From NCBI GenBank assembly GCA_903632075.3, contig CAHIKZ030004549.1:1305001-1369000 (forward strand): a stretch of DNA of 64,000 nt. Reading direction: 5' to 3'. Positions 23,254-35,760 of the stretch are shown here, piece after piece. The translations under genes were made by a program, and so were the position numbers. The notes under the pieces are model-generated. The model had not been told where the DNA came from. It saw only the letters and a list, made by a program, of their open reading frames with translations, and did no database searches. Within the stretch, counting starts at the first letter, position 1. Every line of letters begins with the position of its first letter. Origin of the DNA: Acanthosepion pharaonis (Eukaryota; Mollusca; Cephalopoda; Sepiida; Sepiidae).

Positions 23254-24117
23254 TTACCTTCCTTGTCCTTGTCTTCTTAGGCCTCGACTGCTCATTTCCA
23301 GGTTAGCTATTTCAGCCTTCTTTAGATCATTGGCATGGACCCTCCTTGCTCGTCCTGCCACTTGATCCCATATTACATATGATACTGGACCCGTCTGCTC
23401 TACTATCCGGTAGTATGGTTCCCATCTTTGGTCCAGCTTTCCTTCCCTCTGGTGGATTTTATAGTAGACAGGGTCTCCAACTTTCAATTCTACTACCTTT
23501 CTTTCAGCATTCACTCTCTCATTCCTTTTCTTCTGGGCCCTCTTTATTCTTCTTCTGGCCTGTACAAATATTTTATGTTGTTGTTCCAGCAATAGCTGAT
23601 GATGATCTTCTCCCATATACTTTCTTCGGGGCTTCAATAGGTTATCCACAGGCAGGACAACGTCTCTGCCAAACAACAAAAAGTAAGGAGAAAATCTGGA
23701 GGTTTCGTTTATCGTAAACCTCACGGCCGCCAGAGCCTGCGTCAAATACAAGTCCCAATTTCCAGTGTTCTCTCTGACCAGCTTGGCCAATACATCTCCC
23801 AAGGTTCTATGGAACCTTTCCACTTTAGCATTTCCTTGGGGGTGATATGGAGATGTTTTTATGTGCTCTATCTTCAAACCTGTCAGCACTTCTCTCATTA
23901 TGCTGTTTATATTCTCCATGCCATTATCTGTTACCAATTGCACATGGGCGCCATACCTAGGGAAGATTTCACTTATTATCAAACCGGCCACAGTTATAGC
24001 CTTCTTGTCTGGTACTGCAAATGCCTCAGGCCAATTTGTTAGCCAATCGACAAAACTCACTATATAGTTGTTTCCTTGTGCAGTTTCCCCATATGGTCCT
24101 GATACATCCATACTCAC
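23254..24117 (-). pseudogene. Ty3/Gypsy integrase core
   Basis: A 287-residue open frame with the DD(35)E catalytic triad of retroviral-type integrases: MSMDVSGPYG (D), VTDNGMENIN (D) and PQGNAKVERFHRT (E). A C-terminal GPY/F-like module follows (EQTGPVSYVIWD, then RRVHANDLKKAE). It inserts element cDNA into host DNA. The preceding HHCC zinc region is broken, see 24118-24260. Confidence 0.85.
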
Positions 24118-24260
24118 TTTCTTGAAGGGGAAGTTCGCACGCCCGTCTCCTCCAAAGGTGCCATTTCCTGCCTTCTGCTCTCGACTGGCACACTACACTC
24201 TCAACATAGTGACCTCTCCATTACAGTTTGGGCCAATAGTACTTTCTTCCTATTAGATCA
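24118..24260 (-). pseudogene. integrase zinc-binding region with stop and frameshift
   Basis: After HERLGHMGIDRTCDLIGRKY and YWPKL there is a TAA at 24221. The frame then carries a degraded C-x-x-C segment and must shift before the integrase core. The HH pair is intact, the first Cys of the CC pair is lost, so this copy is inactive. Confidence 0.75.
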
Positions 24261-25492
24261 CATGTCCTATCAATTCCCATGTGACCCAACCTCTCGTGGC
24301 ACTGTTCTAATATCTCTGGTCTTGAACTTTTGGGCACATACAACTTGGGCTTGACTTCTTCATCCCTGCCTGAGAGATAATACAGCCTTTCCTCTATTAT
24401 GGCATACTTGGTGGTCTCTCCTGCCTTCACCTTTTCTCTAAGGGCAGCTATTTCACTGTCTGCTTGCTCCTTCTCAATTCCCTCTGTCCAGTAGGGATCG
24501 GTTATTATCTGTGCATCCCCTTCCTCGTCCGATTCTAACATAGGGCGATCTTTTAGCTTATTAGAGTTAATTACTCCGATTCTATAGGCTTTATCACCTA
24601 CTCCCTGCTCTACTTTAACAGATCTTCCTTCCAGTTGTTTCGGTATTCTTGAGAGTAAATATGCACACGTGTTTTCCTTCCCTGCCAAATACTCTATCTT
24701 ACAGTGGTAGCCACTTAACTTAAGTGCCCACTGTTGAATCTTCTTATCATTTGTCCATTCTGCCTGCAATAGGTACTGCAGAGGCTTGTGGTCTGTTTTT
24801 ATAGTAAAGTAGTAGTCCAGTTTTTGGAGAGCATACATGATAGCATATGCTTCTCTTTCTATTACTGGCCATCTCTGTTGTGTCTCTGAGAGCTTATGAG
24901 AGAGAAAATATATCGGTACCTCCTCTGGTATGCCTGGCACTGGTCCTTCTTTATCGGGACACGGCTGGGTAAGAACTGCTCCTACACACTGCTCACTGGC
25001 ATCAGTGTATAGTACCATGGGCTTGCTGAGGTCTGGGTACATCAGCAGTGGGACGGCTGTCAACTGTTCTTTTAATGTATCAAATGCCCGTTGACAGTCC
25101 TCTGTCCACTTGAACCTAGCGTATTTCTTCGTCAGGGCTACTAGTGGTATGGCAATTCTCGAGAATGCCGGGACGAATCGTCGATAGTAACCTATAGCTC
25201 CTATAAAGCCTCTTACTTGTCTCACTGTCTTAGGTTCTGGCATTTCCCTTATGACTTTCACCTTATCCATGTCGGGTTTAATACCATCTCCGTTTATAAC
25301 AAAGCCCAAATATCTAGTCTCCTCCTTCAGAAACTGACACTTCGACAATTTCAATTTTAAGCCGTGTTTTCTTAACCTTCCCAACACTTGTTTTAGATGG
25401 AAAAAGTGTTGTTCTACTGTTTCTGAAAATATCAAAATATCATCCAAATATGCCATGGCAAAGCTCTCGTATCCTCCTAACACTATTGACAT
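24221..25492 (-). pseudogene. Ty3/Gypsy reverse transcriptase (C-term) and RNase H
   Basis: A 423-residue frame. It has the RT active site FAMAYLDDILIFSET (YxDD), the thumb motif LKLSKCQFLKEETRYLGFVI, connection FIGAIGYYRRFVPAFSRIA, RNase H PMVLYTDASEQCVGAVLTQ with further motif EREAYAIMYAL and TDHKPLQYL, then the start of the integrase zinc finger (HERLGHMG). It copies element RNA into DNA. Codon usage and integrity are good apart from the ends. Confidence 0.9.
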
Positions 25493-26115
25493 CAGCTGTT
25501 GGAAGATTCCCGGGCATTAGCTAAACCGAATGGCATCACCCTGAACTGAAACAGTCCTAGGTGACACGCAAATGCGGCCTTCTCCTTGTCAGCCTCATCA
25601 AGGGCTACCTGCCAATACCCGGACCTCAAGTCCAACATAGAGAAGTACTTCGCTTTCCCTAATGCCAATATGTCATCTATCAGTGGCAATGGCACTGCCA
25701 ACGGCTTCGATATAGAATTCAGTTTCCTAAAATCTACACAAAAACGGTGCCCGCCATCTTTCTTACCTACTATTACGATTGGAAAGTTCCAAGGGGAGAT
25801 CGATCTTTCGATCATCCCAGCTTCCAACATCTCTTCTACTGCCTCTTCTACAAGGGGTCTTTTATGAATAGGTGTCCGGTAGGGTTTTAATTTCACAGGG
25901 GGGTGATCGCCGGTGTCGATTTTCATTTTGACTGTGTGGGTCTGGCCCAATTTCTTATCTGACTGGGCCACCACATCTCGATTATCCCTCAGCAGACCTC
26001 CCACTCTGGTTCTAAATTGATCCAGTGCTAATATATCTTCATCCACTATTCCTTCTGTTTGCTCTATGAGTTTTCCTCGTTTCTCTTCGAATCTCACCCG
26101 GTTCAGAATCCGTAG
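25492..26115 (-). pseudogene. Ty3/Gypsy reverse transcriptase N-terminal part
   Basis: Frame with VKLKPYRTPIHKRPLVEEAV, WNFPIVIVGKKDGGHRFCVD and KYFSMLDLRSGYWQVALDEA (first catalytic Asp), ending FGLANA. One base is missing at about 25515, so the frame leaves the RT path and hits TGA; the next ORF resumes at LMSIVLGG. Upstream of ~26118 the element stops abruptly: no protease, gag or 5' LTR is recognisable, so it is 5'-truncated. Confidence 0.9.
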
Positions 26116-26118
26116 GGG

Positions 26119-26860
26119 TAGTGCTAATTAATACGCCAAAATAGCTTGTGGTGAATAAAAAGAAAACAACAACCAGCAAGTAAATTCAAGCTCTCCCAAC
26201 TGGTATTCCAACCTTGAGTTGTTCCTTCTTGAGTTCTGTCTCAAAATCGCACTAACAGACTTTTCTAGCCACCAACCGTGAACGTCACTCAAAGAACTCC
26301 CCCACTGGAAAAAATTAGTTGCTTTTATATTTGTCCATATACCCATAATCCCTTGCGTCTTCATGCGATCCCATAATGCATTGCATCTTTATTGCATAAA
26401 AATGCAATGCAAGTCCCCCCTCATTCTTTTACATTATCTGGCTGAGGACAGATTACAGCTGAGCGGTAAGTGTTTTTTCTCCCTCATTTCAACTGCAGTA
26501 GCTTTACATGCTAAGCAAATACGGACTCTTTTTTGGCGGGGACAAGGCAAGTCGCAACCAGTTGTGCTCATCCCAGGTTCTGTCTCATCACATCTGCCAC
26601 AGTCTCAGAGCATTATTTTAAATTTATTTTCAATGTCAGTCATCCTCTGGTAGATGCATTGTTAATGAGAATGGGTTTGTATTAGCAGTTAGTGGTGGGG
26701 CATAAGATAACTTATCTTGGATGAAGCGGTCTGGCGTTGAAGTTTATTTATGGCCAGAACTTTTGTTGTTTGTAGTTTAATATCAATACCTTCTATGGGG
26801 CATTTCTTACAGTGGCCCTGAATGTGGTTTTCTGGGATTATATACCAACAGATCGATTAC
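26119..26860. other. flank of the truncated Gypsy element, nothing recognised
   Basis: Contains a small inverted repeat (GCATTGCAT … ATGCAATGC at 26378-26410). No gag, protease or LTR match to 19-21 kb was seen. Confidence 0.4.
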
Positions 26861-26862
26861 CT

Positions 26863-26902
<40 letters not shown>
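26861..26902. repeat. (TA)n microsatellite
   Basis: About 36 bp of pure TA. Confidence 0.9.
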
Positions 26903-26905
<3 letters not shown>

Positions 26906-28110
26906 AAAAGACTATTAAGTTATTTATGATATAAACACAAAGAAATGTTAAGTTTATTATTTCAGAAATATAAAAAATAAAAATGTTACCAATTATAATC
27001 AAAGATGAAGACTATCAAATAATAGAAAATATTTATAGAAAGAGGGAAAGTTAACTGACTTTTGCAAATGCTTCCTATTATAACAGGAGGAGTGATAATT
27101 GAAAAAAAGATTTATTTTCACATTTGTATTTCCCCCATTATTGGCATTATTATATCCATGATATAATAAGACCAATATTTCAATGACAGAACAGAATGGC
27201 TGAAAGGAAAAGAGGTGACAAATATAATTTGTTCCCAGAGAGACTCTTATATCACTAAGACATATACAGAACTATATATATATCTATGCACATGTCCCAC
27301 ACACAATAATATATCTCATATATCTATACAGTGAGCACAGTGTAAGGAGAAGCAAAAAAGAATGGGACTACATATAATATGGATATTCTCCTGCTTCTGG
27401 AAAAGCCATGTTTAAGACACCAGATTCAAATGGGCCAAATTCATCTACTATGTCCCAGCCAAAGTCATATAACAGGAAACAGTGGGTCTTGGGTTTTTCC
27501 AAATTGAGGACTGGGAGCTGGGGTTTCTTTTTATATCTGGGAAAGATATATTCCCAAATGGAAACAGCACTACAAACTTGTAACCTGTAGCATTTGATGG
27601 ATTAGGTAGATTTAGCCTCAGCCAAGCTAAAAAAAAAAAAAAAATTCAGTTTGGCTGCTGTAAACAAACTGAAATTGATTCCCACTTTTGTTACTTTATG
27701 GAGTGATGTCACTAAACTGTGATCATGTGATCCACATGACTTATCCCCACCAAAAGGAGATAATCCCATTTTGTATCCCTACACTATGATGATTTTACCA
27801 AGAAAAGATAGATCAAGATGAGAAAAAGATCTATAATTTTTTTTCAACATACAAAACTAATGCATGTTTTAGATAAAAGCATTGATAAGCAACAAGATCA
27901 AAAAGGATAAGGTGAAGAATGAGAAGACACAGACAAAGAGAGAGAGAGAAAGAGGAAGAGTAGAGGCAAAGATAAAAGATAACCTTAGTTAACAAAAACG
28001 GTTGAATTTCCACAGGCCCAGCAAGTAAATGTAGAAGAGAAATGTAGAGAAAATTAAATAACACCAATAAATAAAATAATATCAAATAAAAAACAAATTA
28101 ATTTTCCCAT
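26903..28110. other. AT-rich stretch, no gene seen
   Basis: No protein-like frame. Minor purine-rich GAGA run near 27935-27960. Confidence 0.5.
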
Positions 28111-28121
28111 GATGCAAATTA

Positions 28122-28388
28122 CAAAGAAACTGGAAAGGGTTTTTGGTCACATGTAATTTCATAACCCCACTTTTGGAAAGTACAGAATCTCTTTCTTTCT
28201 CCTCTTGATTTCAAGATGTGAACCATGCTGTAATAGTGTTCCCACAGGGGAATGTCAATTTCTCTGGTCCACCGATGACTGAACTCTTTCCACTTTCCAA
28301 CAAGATAGTTCGGATGTGTTTCAGCAGCCCTACTTATGAAGTAGAGATTTGGACATCCCAACTCAGCGCAAGGTTGACTTGAGCTCAA
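28122..28388 (-). other. unidentified coding-like ORF (possible exon)
   Basis: An 89-codon open stretch whose composition looks like a real protein: W, C, H and Y are frequent and spread (…KWKEFSHRWTREIDIPLWEH… and …RFCTFQKWGYEITC…), unlike the surrounding low-complexity frames. An in-frame TAA lies eleven codons or so upstream of the CAAG|TCAACC region. A usable acceptor would have to be the weak AG in TTGAG|CTC or CTCAAG|TCA, with no good pyrimidine tract. I do not recognise the family. It may be a terminal exon of a host gene or the remnant of one. Confidence 0.3.
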
Positions 28389-29039
28389 CCATGTTTACCT
28401 GTTTGTATCTTTACTTTCCATAAAACAGTCCAGAACCAAAAGGAAAACAGATATACCCAAGTAATCTTTTAACTTTATTTCAATACAGTCAACATAAAAG
28501 GAATAAATGTCCATAGCAGAAACAAGCTTTTTGTCTTGAACATGCACCTTCATCTAAAAAGAACACACACTAATTCCACAACCATGTTAACATCCACAAC
28601 AACACCACATTTCTTAAAGCTACAAAACATAAAAAAAGGAAAGAAATGGAGAGATGTTGGGAATTACTTTAAAAAAAGCAAAGAATCCTTAAGCAATTAG
28701 TTTACTGATCAGCCCTTATCAATGAGGATTGTTCAAAAATTGAAATGATTAAACAAAATGGAATCATCAACAAAAGTGGGGTAAAACATGCTAAACAAAT
28801 TTATATCATCTTATAAATTAAACAAAGTGTGTAGGCCAACTTAAATAATATCAGGTACCTTCAGCAAAGAGAGAAAATATTTGTGCTTTTAAAGAGACAT
28901 TTGTCATTTAGATATAAGGAGATTCAAGTCTATTCAAATGAAGCCAAGTCCTTGCAATTTTGAAAATCATTTGAAATAGTGATAGCACAAACAACATTAT
29001 CAATGAGATGATGGCCAATCACCAAAACTGAAATCATTT

Positions 29040-29660
29040 GGATATGTACAAATGTTACAGTATGACATAACTAGCCATTCTTTATGTGCAATAGCCCCTA
29101 AGGATGTAGAGGATTATAGCTCTCTACAAATTTCTGGCTTTGTAGCTCTTACACTGCTTAATTCTCCATTCCAAGAAAATGCAGAAGGACTGCTACCAGT
29201 CTCAATTCTAATTTTTCATACCACTATGTCGTTAGAACTATTCTGGTCCCCTATGATGTTAATAATTTCTGCCGTTGGTGTCTGACTGCCTATTAATTGC
29301 TGTATCAATTTATTATTAGAGCAGTCAACTGTCAGACTGAAATGATCTTTGGTTTTTGATCCTTATAGAATGGTTAGACACTAGGCAGGCAGTTGATATT
29401 CTTTGCAGATGAAACTTTTTTTATCCCTTGTATTTGGGACACTTGTAGGTATTGGATACTCTCTTGTTGTTTAAAATAAAGAAGATTGTCATTTTATCCA
29501 ATCAATTTGTGCCCAGGTCGATTTGAGCTGCTAACACTGGTTTGATCAATGCTGGTAATGTCTGTAGAAATTTATGCTGAACTATATCATCAGTGACATC
29601 AATCTGACTCACTAGAGACATCAGTTCGTGACACTGGTAGTATGAAATTGGGATTAAAAG
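29040..29660 (-). pseudogene. possible gag-like retroelement remnant
   Basis: The minus strand from ~29640 reads YQCHELMSLVSQIDVTDDIV then QHKFLQTLPALIKPVLAAQI, reminiscent of Gypsy gag 'L..m..L.g..v.de.l…wl.rLP..v..il'. After a stop, another conserved-looking stretch EIINIIGDQNSSNDIVV follows lower down. Stops are frequent. The assignment rests on pattern memory only. Confidence 0.35.
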
Positions 29661-29699
29661 GGTTCATGTGAAAACTCCATATAGGACTGGAAAATTGGA

Positions 29700-32600
29700 A
29701 GGGTTGAAAACGTTAAAAATGTTAAGGTGAAAACACGAATTGAAATACAAAGTGAAGGGAAAAAAAGAAAGAGAAATGTTTTTTTTTTTTTTTCTGATAA
29801 ACAGAAATGCCAAATGGAATGTGGAGTTCAAAATGCATTTTGGAGAAAATATAAATTGAAAAAAAAAACAAATAAGAATTGTTATGAGCCCTCAAAGCTT
29901 TTTCATAGCATAATTCTGTCAACTCAATTCAATACTTAAGTATGAAAACTCAATATTTCACTGCCCTGTGATGAAAATTCAGTTTTCACTGCTTAGTGAT
30001 CAAAGAACACAACATTGGGCAAGACATGAAGAAATGAAGCAGTCAACAGATAATCATCAATTGACTGGCAGCAGTGCTGGTCAGTCCTAAAACAACCCAG
30101 GATTCAGCCGGGCCAGGCATGTTATAAAGTTTGCTTAAATATATGGATAGACAACCTGTGATGACCGAGGTTGGCAACAATTTGTCCGGCATTTCTGGTT
30201 TAGATTTTCTATATGAGGTAATGATGGCTTACTTCAGTATCTTGTAATTGATTTCTTTTTTTTTAAATACTGCTGGCTACAGTTTCCTGACAATATGTGG
30301 AGGTAAAGAAGTTAATATGTGGTAAAATCTTTTTGTCTCCTTTCTGTGTGTGATGTTAAACTGAGCTTCCATTATGAAAAACCATATTGGATTCAATGAA
30401 TGCAGGTGGTTTGATTGATATCTCCTGTATGGAACTGGTTTGGTTGGAAGAGACCAGTTCTACTTCACTGTCAGACATTGTACTTTTTTTTTTTTAATGT
30501 GTCTATATATGCATCAGATACATCGGATTTTATGAATGTGGGGTTTACATGGGGGTGTTTACAGGTCGTTATCTTTGGATAATGTCCTTAAACCAAATAT
30601 ATACCAATTTCTGACCATTTAAAAATGCATCCAAACATAAGTACAAAGATATATTTTGCATGTACTGATAAAATTTTATATCTCATAAAATAAATGATAC
30701 AATAAAGAGTTCATATCAGAAAGATTTTGTGCTGAACGTCTAAAGTCCTTTATCATAAAAGAGAGAGAGAAGAGAGTCCTTGTAAATGTGTATGCACGTA
30801 TGCATGCAAATATCTCATTGATAGTAGTAAATCCTTTTGACTTCGTTGGATTTCTAGGTGTCTGAAAATGTAGGGCATTGGAGAAGGGACAATTATTTTA
30901 TCCACTATATTTGGTTCCTTTGCCTGGCTGTCTCCTGTTTATCACTTTTTTAAGACAAAGGAATTCATTATTTGACCATCCCTTTTTCTTTACCGATATT
31001 TAGGAATGATGACCTTTTTGACCTCTTATTTTTTACTTCTTTTTTTCCTTATCTTTTTGTTTTTATTTCTTTATGGCAAAACAAAATGGTTTGCAAACTT
31101 TTCTATCTTTTTTTTTTTTAAATAGTGAACATTTATTATTCTATCACTGCAGTGCGTAGTGTATTATGAACATTGAACAGGACCCCCTCTCCTAAGCAAT
31201 GAAAAACAAATGTTGTGGCTTGAAGCTGGTCTCAAAAAATGATAACTTACAAAAATTATTCCCCGGAAAATGTTTCCCTATTTTTTATGAATGGACCAGT
31301 CTATTTAAGTAGTCCAGAATAAGGTTATGTTGAGCAATGCTCTAGCCAGCAGAGTATTGTAGTGCTTAGGAAAGTGCTGGTAATTTCGCTAAAGATTTGA
31401 ATATGATTTTTTTTTTTTTTTCCAATGTCATTTATCATGCTCCTTGAAACCTTGAAAGTGATTTGGGGGGGGGGTATTGTTACTTTTCGAGAAAAAAACC
31501 CAAATCGAACAACAAAAGTTAAATAAAAAAAAACTCAATGCTAAAAAATGAAGCCGGATTTTATGTCCAAGATTATAACAGTGAACAATTCATCTTTCTT
31601 TTTACATTTGTAAAATTTAAAAATTAAATTTTTTTTAGAGTAATTAAGCCTAAAAAGAAAACTTTTTGTGTTGGAGTTCCTAACACCACTAATTTAAGAT
31701 CTGTACCTGCATTTATGGACAAAAAAAAAAGTTATTTCAAATCAAGGGTAGGGTCCAATTTTAAATTGTAAATTTGACTCAACCAATAAATTTTATGTTC
31801 CCAAAGAAATACTCATTCAAAGAATAATTTTTTTCTTTTTAGAGTATATTTTCCTAAAAAGAAAAAAAATATATAAGCGATAAAAAAAAAATTATTTCAA
31901 AAAATTCTTTCGTTGAACAATTCAGGAAAAATAAAGAAAAACCTTTAAAAAGGATTGTATATTGTAATGTAGTAATGAGAAGTTTATTTTTAAGCTAAAT
32001 ATTTCGTTTGGGCATCAGATAAAAAAGAAAAAGAATTAATAACAAAAAAATCAAATTTAACTTCAAATTTCTAACTTGCATTGTATTGTGATTCAGTGTA
32101 GGATAAAAAAAAATTATGAAAATCAAGTCTGTCAGATATCCCAGATTGGGAAATTTTGCAACCTTCATAAGTTTTTAAAAATCTATGATAAATTTAAATT
32201 AAAATAGGATTTTTTTTTTTCGTCAGAAAGAAACGCTAAAATTTTCAAACAATTTATTTGATTTCTCGAACAATAACATCAAAATCTTTGGTTACAAGTA
32301 ATATTTGTTATTTTGTCACTTTCAAGTTTTCATTAATGAAAACTTGAAGTATTGTAGAAAAAAAAAATACTTGCAAACAGGTGGGACTGAAATAAAATTT
32401 TAATTTCTGATTATATGTCTTTTTTTTTTTTTAAATATATAATAAAAATAAATCTAAAATAATAAAAATCTTTTAGTAATAATAAAAAAAAAAAAAACTA
32501 AAAAATGTCACATTTCGCAATTGATTCTGACACTAAACGAGAAAGCTAAAAGAAATAAATCAATTTTTTTTTTCATATCAAAATTTAAAAATTCCTGTTT

Positions 32601-34290
32601 GAAATGAGATACATTACAACATGCAATTTTATTGAAAAAAAAGAAAAAAACCGCATTTTTGGACTGATTCAATATGAATTTTAATTTTATTATATTTTTT
32701 TCCCACTAATTGTTAATTTGAATTATTTAAGTTTTTTTTTTTTTTAGTTTAAGAATTTTTTTTTTAGTAACAGACAAATTTTATTTTTAAAATAAATCAT
32801 TTCATAAAAAAATTAATTTTGATAAATATCGTTTTTTTTTTAATTTAAACGACAAAAAGAATTTCTTAGAACTAGTGGAACAAAAAGGTGGGGAAGAGAT
32901 TCTGGTGAACAAATCCGCTTATGACAGAGTAGCACGAATTTTTATCTTTTCTATAAGGAACTGCGCTATTTCATTATTGAAGTAAATAAAGTTGAATCTT
33001 GTAATTAAGTGTTGTGAAATTTCAGGTTTTTTACTTGTTTTTCCGTTTAAAAAAAACTTTTTTTCTCACTCCTGCTCCTCCACACCCACGCCTGGTGGCG
33101 GGGGGGGGATAAGTTTAATCAGTGTAAAAAAAGTTCTTAAAAGTAGTTTTAGTAGTGTGAAATAGGTTGAATTGAATAAAATTTTATAATTTGATATTTC
33201 TTTGTGAGCAGGTTTCTGAAAATTTAACTAAAAAAATATATATTTTTTTTTTTAGTAACTACAAGCCAGCTATTAATTTAAAATACGTAATTTTCGGGAC
33301 TATGGCTATTATTCCCCACCTACGAACAAACATTCTTTACATTTTTGGCATTAATATAAAATAAACCTATCAACTATAATAAGAATGGATAGAAAATTCA
33401 AATATTGTCTTTATTATAATTTAAAAACAATCTGAAAAACAAATTATTTTCTTTTTCTTCCTTTGGGTTTCAGGCTTATCTTCGGCAAGATTTACAGTGC
33501 AATTTTATAAACAAAAAAATATCGGAAAATTATTTCCTTCTATTCGATTTAAACTTTTCTTTTCTTGCATAACATTTTTTCTCCGTTAAAGTTCTCTTTT
33601 CTTCCTTTATCACAAAAACCTTTTTTGCGATCAAAATTTTGAAGTTATTCAATTTGTAACAAAACAGGACAAAATATTTAATTTAATTTTAATTTTTTTA
33701 AATATGAATCATTAATAAAAATTGTGACTTTTGACGCTAGGTTTTCTTTTTAATAAAAGAAAAAAATACACTAACAAAAAATAAAAGGAGAAAAAAAGTT
33801 CAGGCACTCCTCTCTTCATTAGTAAACTTTCATAGTATTAAAGCGTTATCCATTATATACAAAAGACATATTTCTCCACTTACCTGCTAAAGATGGGATT
33901 AATTCTTTGCTGGCAAGAGAGAAATTTAGACTGAGATAAGAAATATATCTTGTTATTGCTAAGTTTCCTTGATTCACGTCATTGTATATGACAAGACATG
34001 TTTATAGTGATTAATTTCTTAAGGAACAAAGATTCAGTAAACACCGTTCAACACGCACGCGCATAAAAAAAAGAGGTGCTGTCATTTTCAAGGGAGGTAA
34101 TTCTCAAATTTCAGTGAAGAAGATAAGGGCTGATGACTGAAAATTAGAAGTCTTCTTCACTAAACAGACTAATAGGGAAAGCTATTCAACTTGAAGGTAA
34201 ATATTTATATATTTCATTTCTCCTATCAATATGGAATTAGAAATGTTCTTGTGATTTAAGAAATCTTTAGCCTTTTTTTTTGCTAGGTTT
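29700..34290. other. long AT-rich stretch, no gene seen
   Basis: Rich in homopolymer A and T runs. Two G runs (31465-31473, 33102-33110) and one CAAGGGAGGTAATTCT word (34089-34104) stand out. No ORF with protein composition, no repeat matched elsewhere in the window. Confidence 0.55.
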
Positions 34291-34299
34291 GCTGCCAGG

Positions 34300-34940
34300 A
34301 AAGTTGGTTTCTTGTGACATAGTGCTAGACAATTTTTCCCAACAGAATCTATCTTACATATTTATAAGTCTGCCATTCGTCCATGCATTGAATATTGCTG
34401 TCACATCTGGTCTGAGGCTTCTACTATGAATTTAGAGATTCATGATAAAATACAAAAAAGAATCTGCAATATTATTGGTCTTGACATAGCATCTCGTCTT
34501 CAGTTATTTTCCCACCTCTGTAACGTAGCTTCCCTGTGCCTCTTCTATAAATATTTTCATGGTAATTGTTCTAATGTGCTTTCTTCTTTGGTACCTTAAC
34601 TTTACAAATTTAAGTGTAGTACTAGATTGGCAACTAGATCTCATCATTTTACAATTGAAATGGCTAGATGTATCTGTAAGTTCTATGCTAACAGTTTATA
34701 CTCCAATACTTCTCACTTGTGAAACTCTCTCCTGGCTTCTTACTATCTAGCCAACTTTGATCTTCAAAAATTTAAATGTAATGTCAATTATTATCTTGTC
34801 TTCATAACTCCTGTTCTTTTATTATTCTCTCTCCTTAATAGTGTCTTTCTTTTTCTTTTATTCTTTCACACTTAGTAGCTGCTTGTGTCTGTGTTGCTTT
34901 ATAACTTTAACTGGGGTGAAATGATTAAAAAAAAAGGCAA
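34300..34940 (+). mobile_element. LINE family A, longest C-terminal copy with 3' end
   Basis: Frames give YKSAIRPCIEYCCHIWSEAS-like sequence (34365-34430), then NVASLCLFYKYFHGNCS, TRSHHFTIEMARC and a full 3' end 'actggggtgaaatgattaaaaaaa' at 34912-34938. It is the best copy for defining the family terminus. Confidence 0.8.
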
Positions 34941-35250
34941 GAGAACCAGATCAATGTGGAGGTGACCTCATAGATACAGTCCCCATTAAGATAATGAAAG
35001 AATAATATTATTGCTAGTAAAACTGGGAATTATACAAATTTATTACCTTCATTAAAAATGCTAAAGAAAATAAGAAAAAGCAATGTCACCTACAGGGTAA
35101 TGTCTGTGTACATATCAACATATAAAGATGCTACTTATGAGCCATTGTATGTTGACTACCAGTCTGCAAAGCTCTGAGTAATGGACTTCTTTTCTTCAAA
35201 TTTTGCCAGGCCATTTACCCCCTTCTTTTTTTTTCAGGCAAATATATATA

Positions 35251-35400
35251 TATTTATGAAGATAAATGACAATAGGAAAACTGGTAATTGCTGGCGCGTT
35301 TTCGTCCAATGTGGACTTTATCAAAGCAAAATAAAGTCCACATTGACGAAAACGCGCCAGCAATTACCAGTTTTCCTATTGTCATTTTTATTCATAAATA
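35251..35400. repeat. 150-bp near-perfect hairpin (fold-back)
   Basis: Arms of about 70 bp (35251-35320 and 35330-35400) are inverted copies: AGGAAAACTGGTAATTGCTG pairs with CAGCAATTACCAGTTTTCCT, around a loop TCAAAGCAAAA. On minus, TTGATAA-A-GTCC-ACATT-GGAC-GAAAA resembles a hammerhead core. A (TA)n tract and the 6632-type module follow. Confidence 0.85.
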
Positions 35401-35421
35401 TTGTCTTCTCTACCGATTTAA

Positions 35422-35427
<6 letters not shown>

Positions 35428-35482
<55 letters not shown>
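35428..35482. repeat. (TA)n microsatellite
   Basis: About 54 bp of TA between the hairpin and the shared module. Confidence 0.95.
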
Positions 35483-35483
<1 letters not shown>

Positions 35484-35484
<1 letters not shown>

Positions 35485-35643
35485 CATAATGAGAAGCCAT
35501 GTATACTTTCTTAATATGTATATATAGAAAAAAATCAGAAATCTGATGAAAAATTGAGGACAATTTGAAATATCAAATATATATATAAATAAATAAATAC
35601 TTTCATAAAATAAAACATTATTATTTTTTAATTTGAAACTTTT

Positions 35644-35645
<2 letters not shown>
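35484..35645. repeat. copy of the 6632 module with inverted second half
   Basis: Part A is direct relative to 6632; part B (35575-35645) is inverted. Extra ~60 bp separate them. Confidence 0.7.
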
Positions 35646-35674
<29 letters not shown>

Positions 35675-35699
35675 TAATAATAAATTTTTTTTTTTTCCT

Positions 35700-35760
35700 C
35701 ACCAATAGCACAACTGTGTTTCATGCACAATGCAATCGTCAGGTGCTGATTGAAAACTGA
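35700..35760 (-). ncRNA. degenerate hammerhead-like core (minus)
   Basis: CTGACGA (35742-35736), a TGCA-loop-TGCA stem II, then GAAAC (35722-35718). Stem III closure mismatches, so it is probably an inactive relic of a PLE-type ribozyme. Confidence 0.25.

Noticed and set aside
22724..23365. plus-strand ORFs opposite the pol tail
   Set aside because: Antisense shadows of the Gypsy element.
26128..26364. Gypsy gag or 5' LTR
   Set aside because: No gag motif, and no match to the candidate 3' LTR region.
35181..35563. ORFs ending in YIYIYIYI
   Set aside because: Produced by the (TA)n microsatellite and the hairpin.
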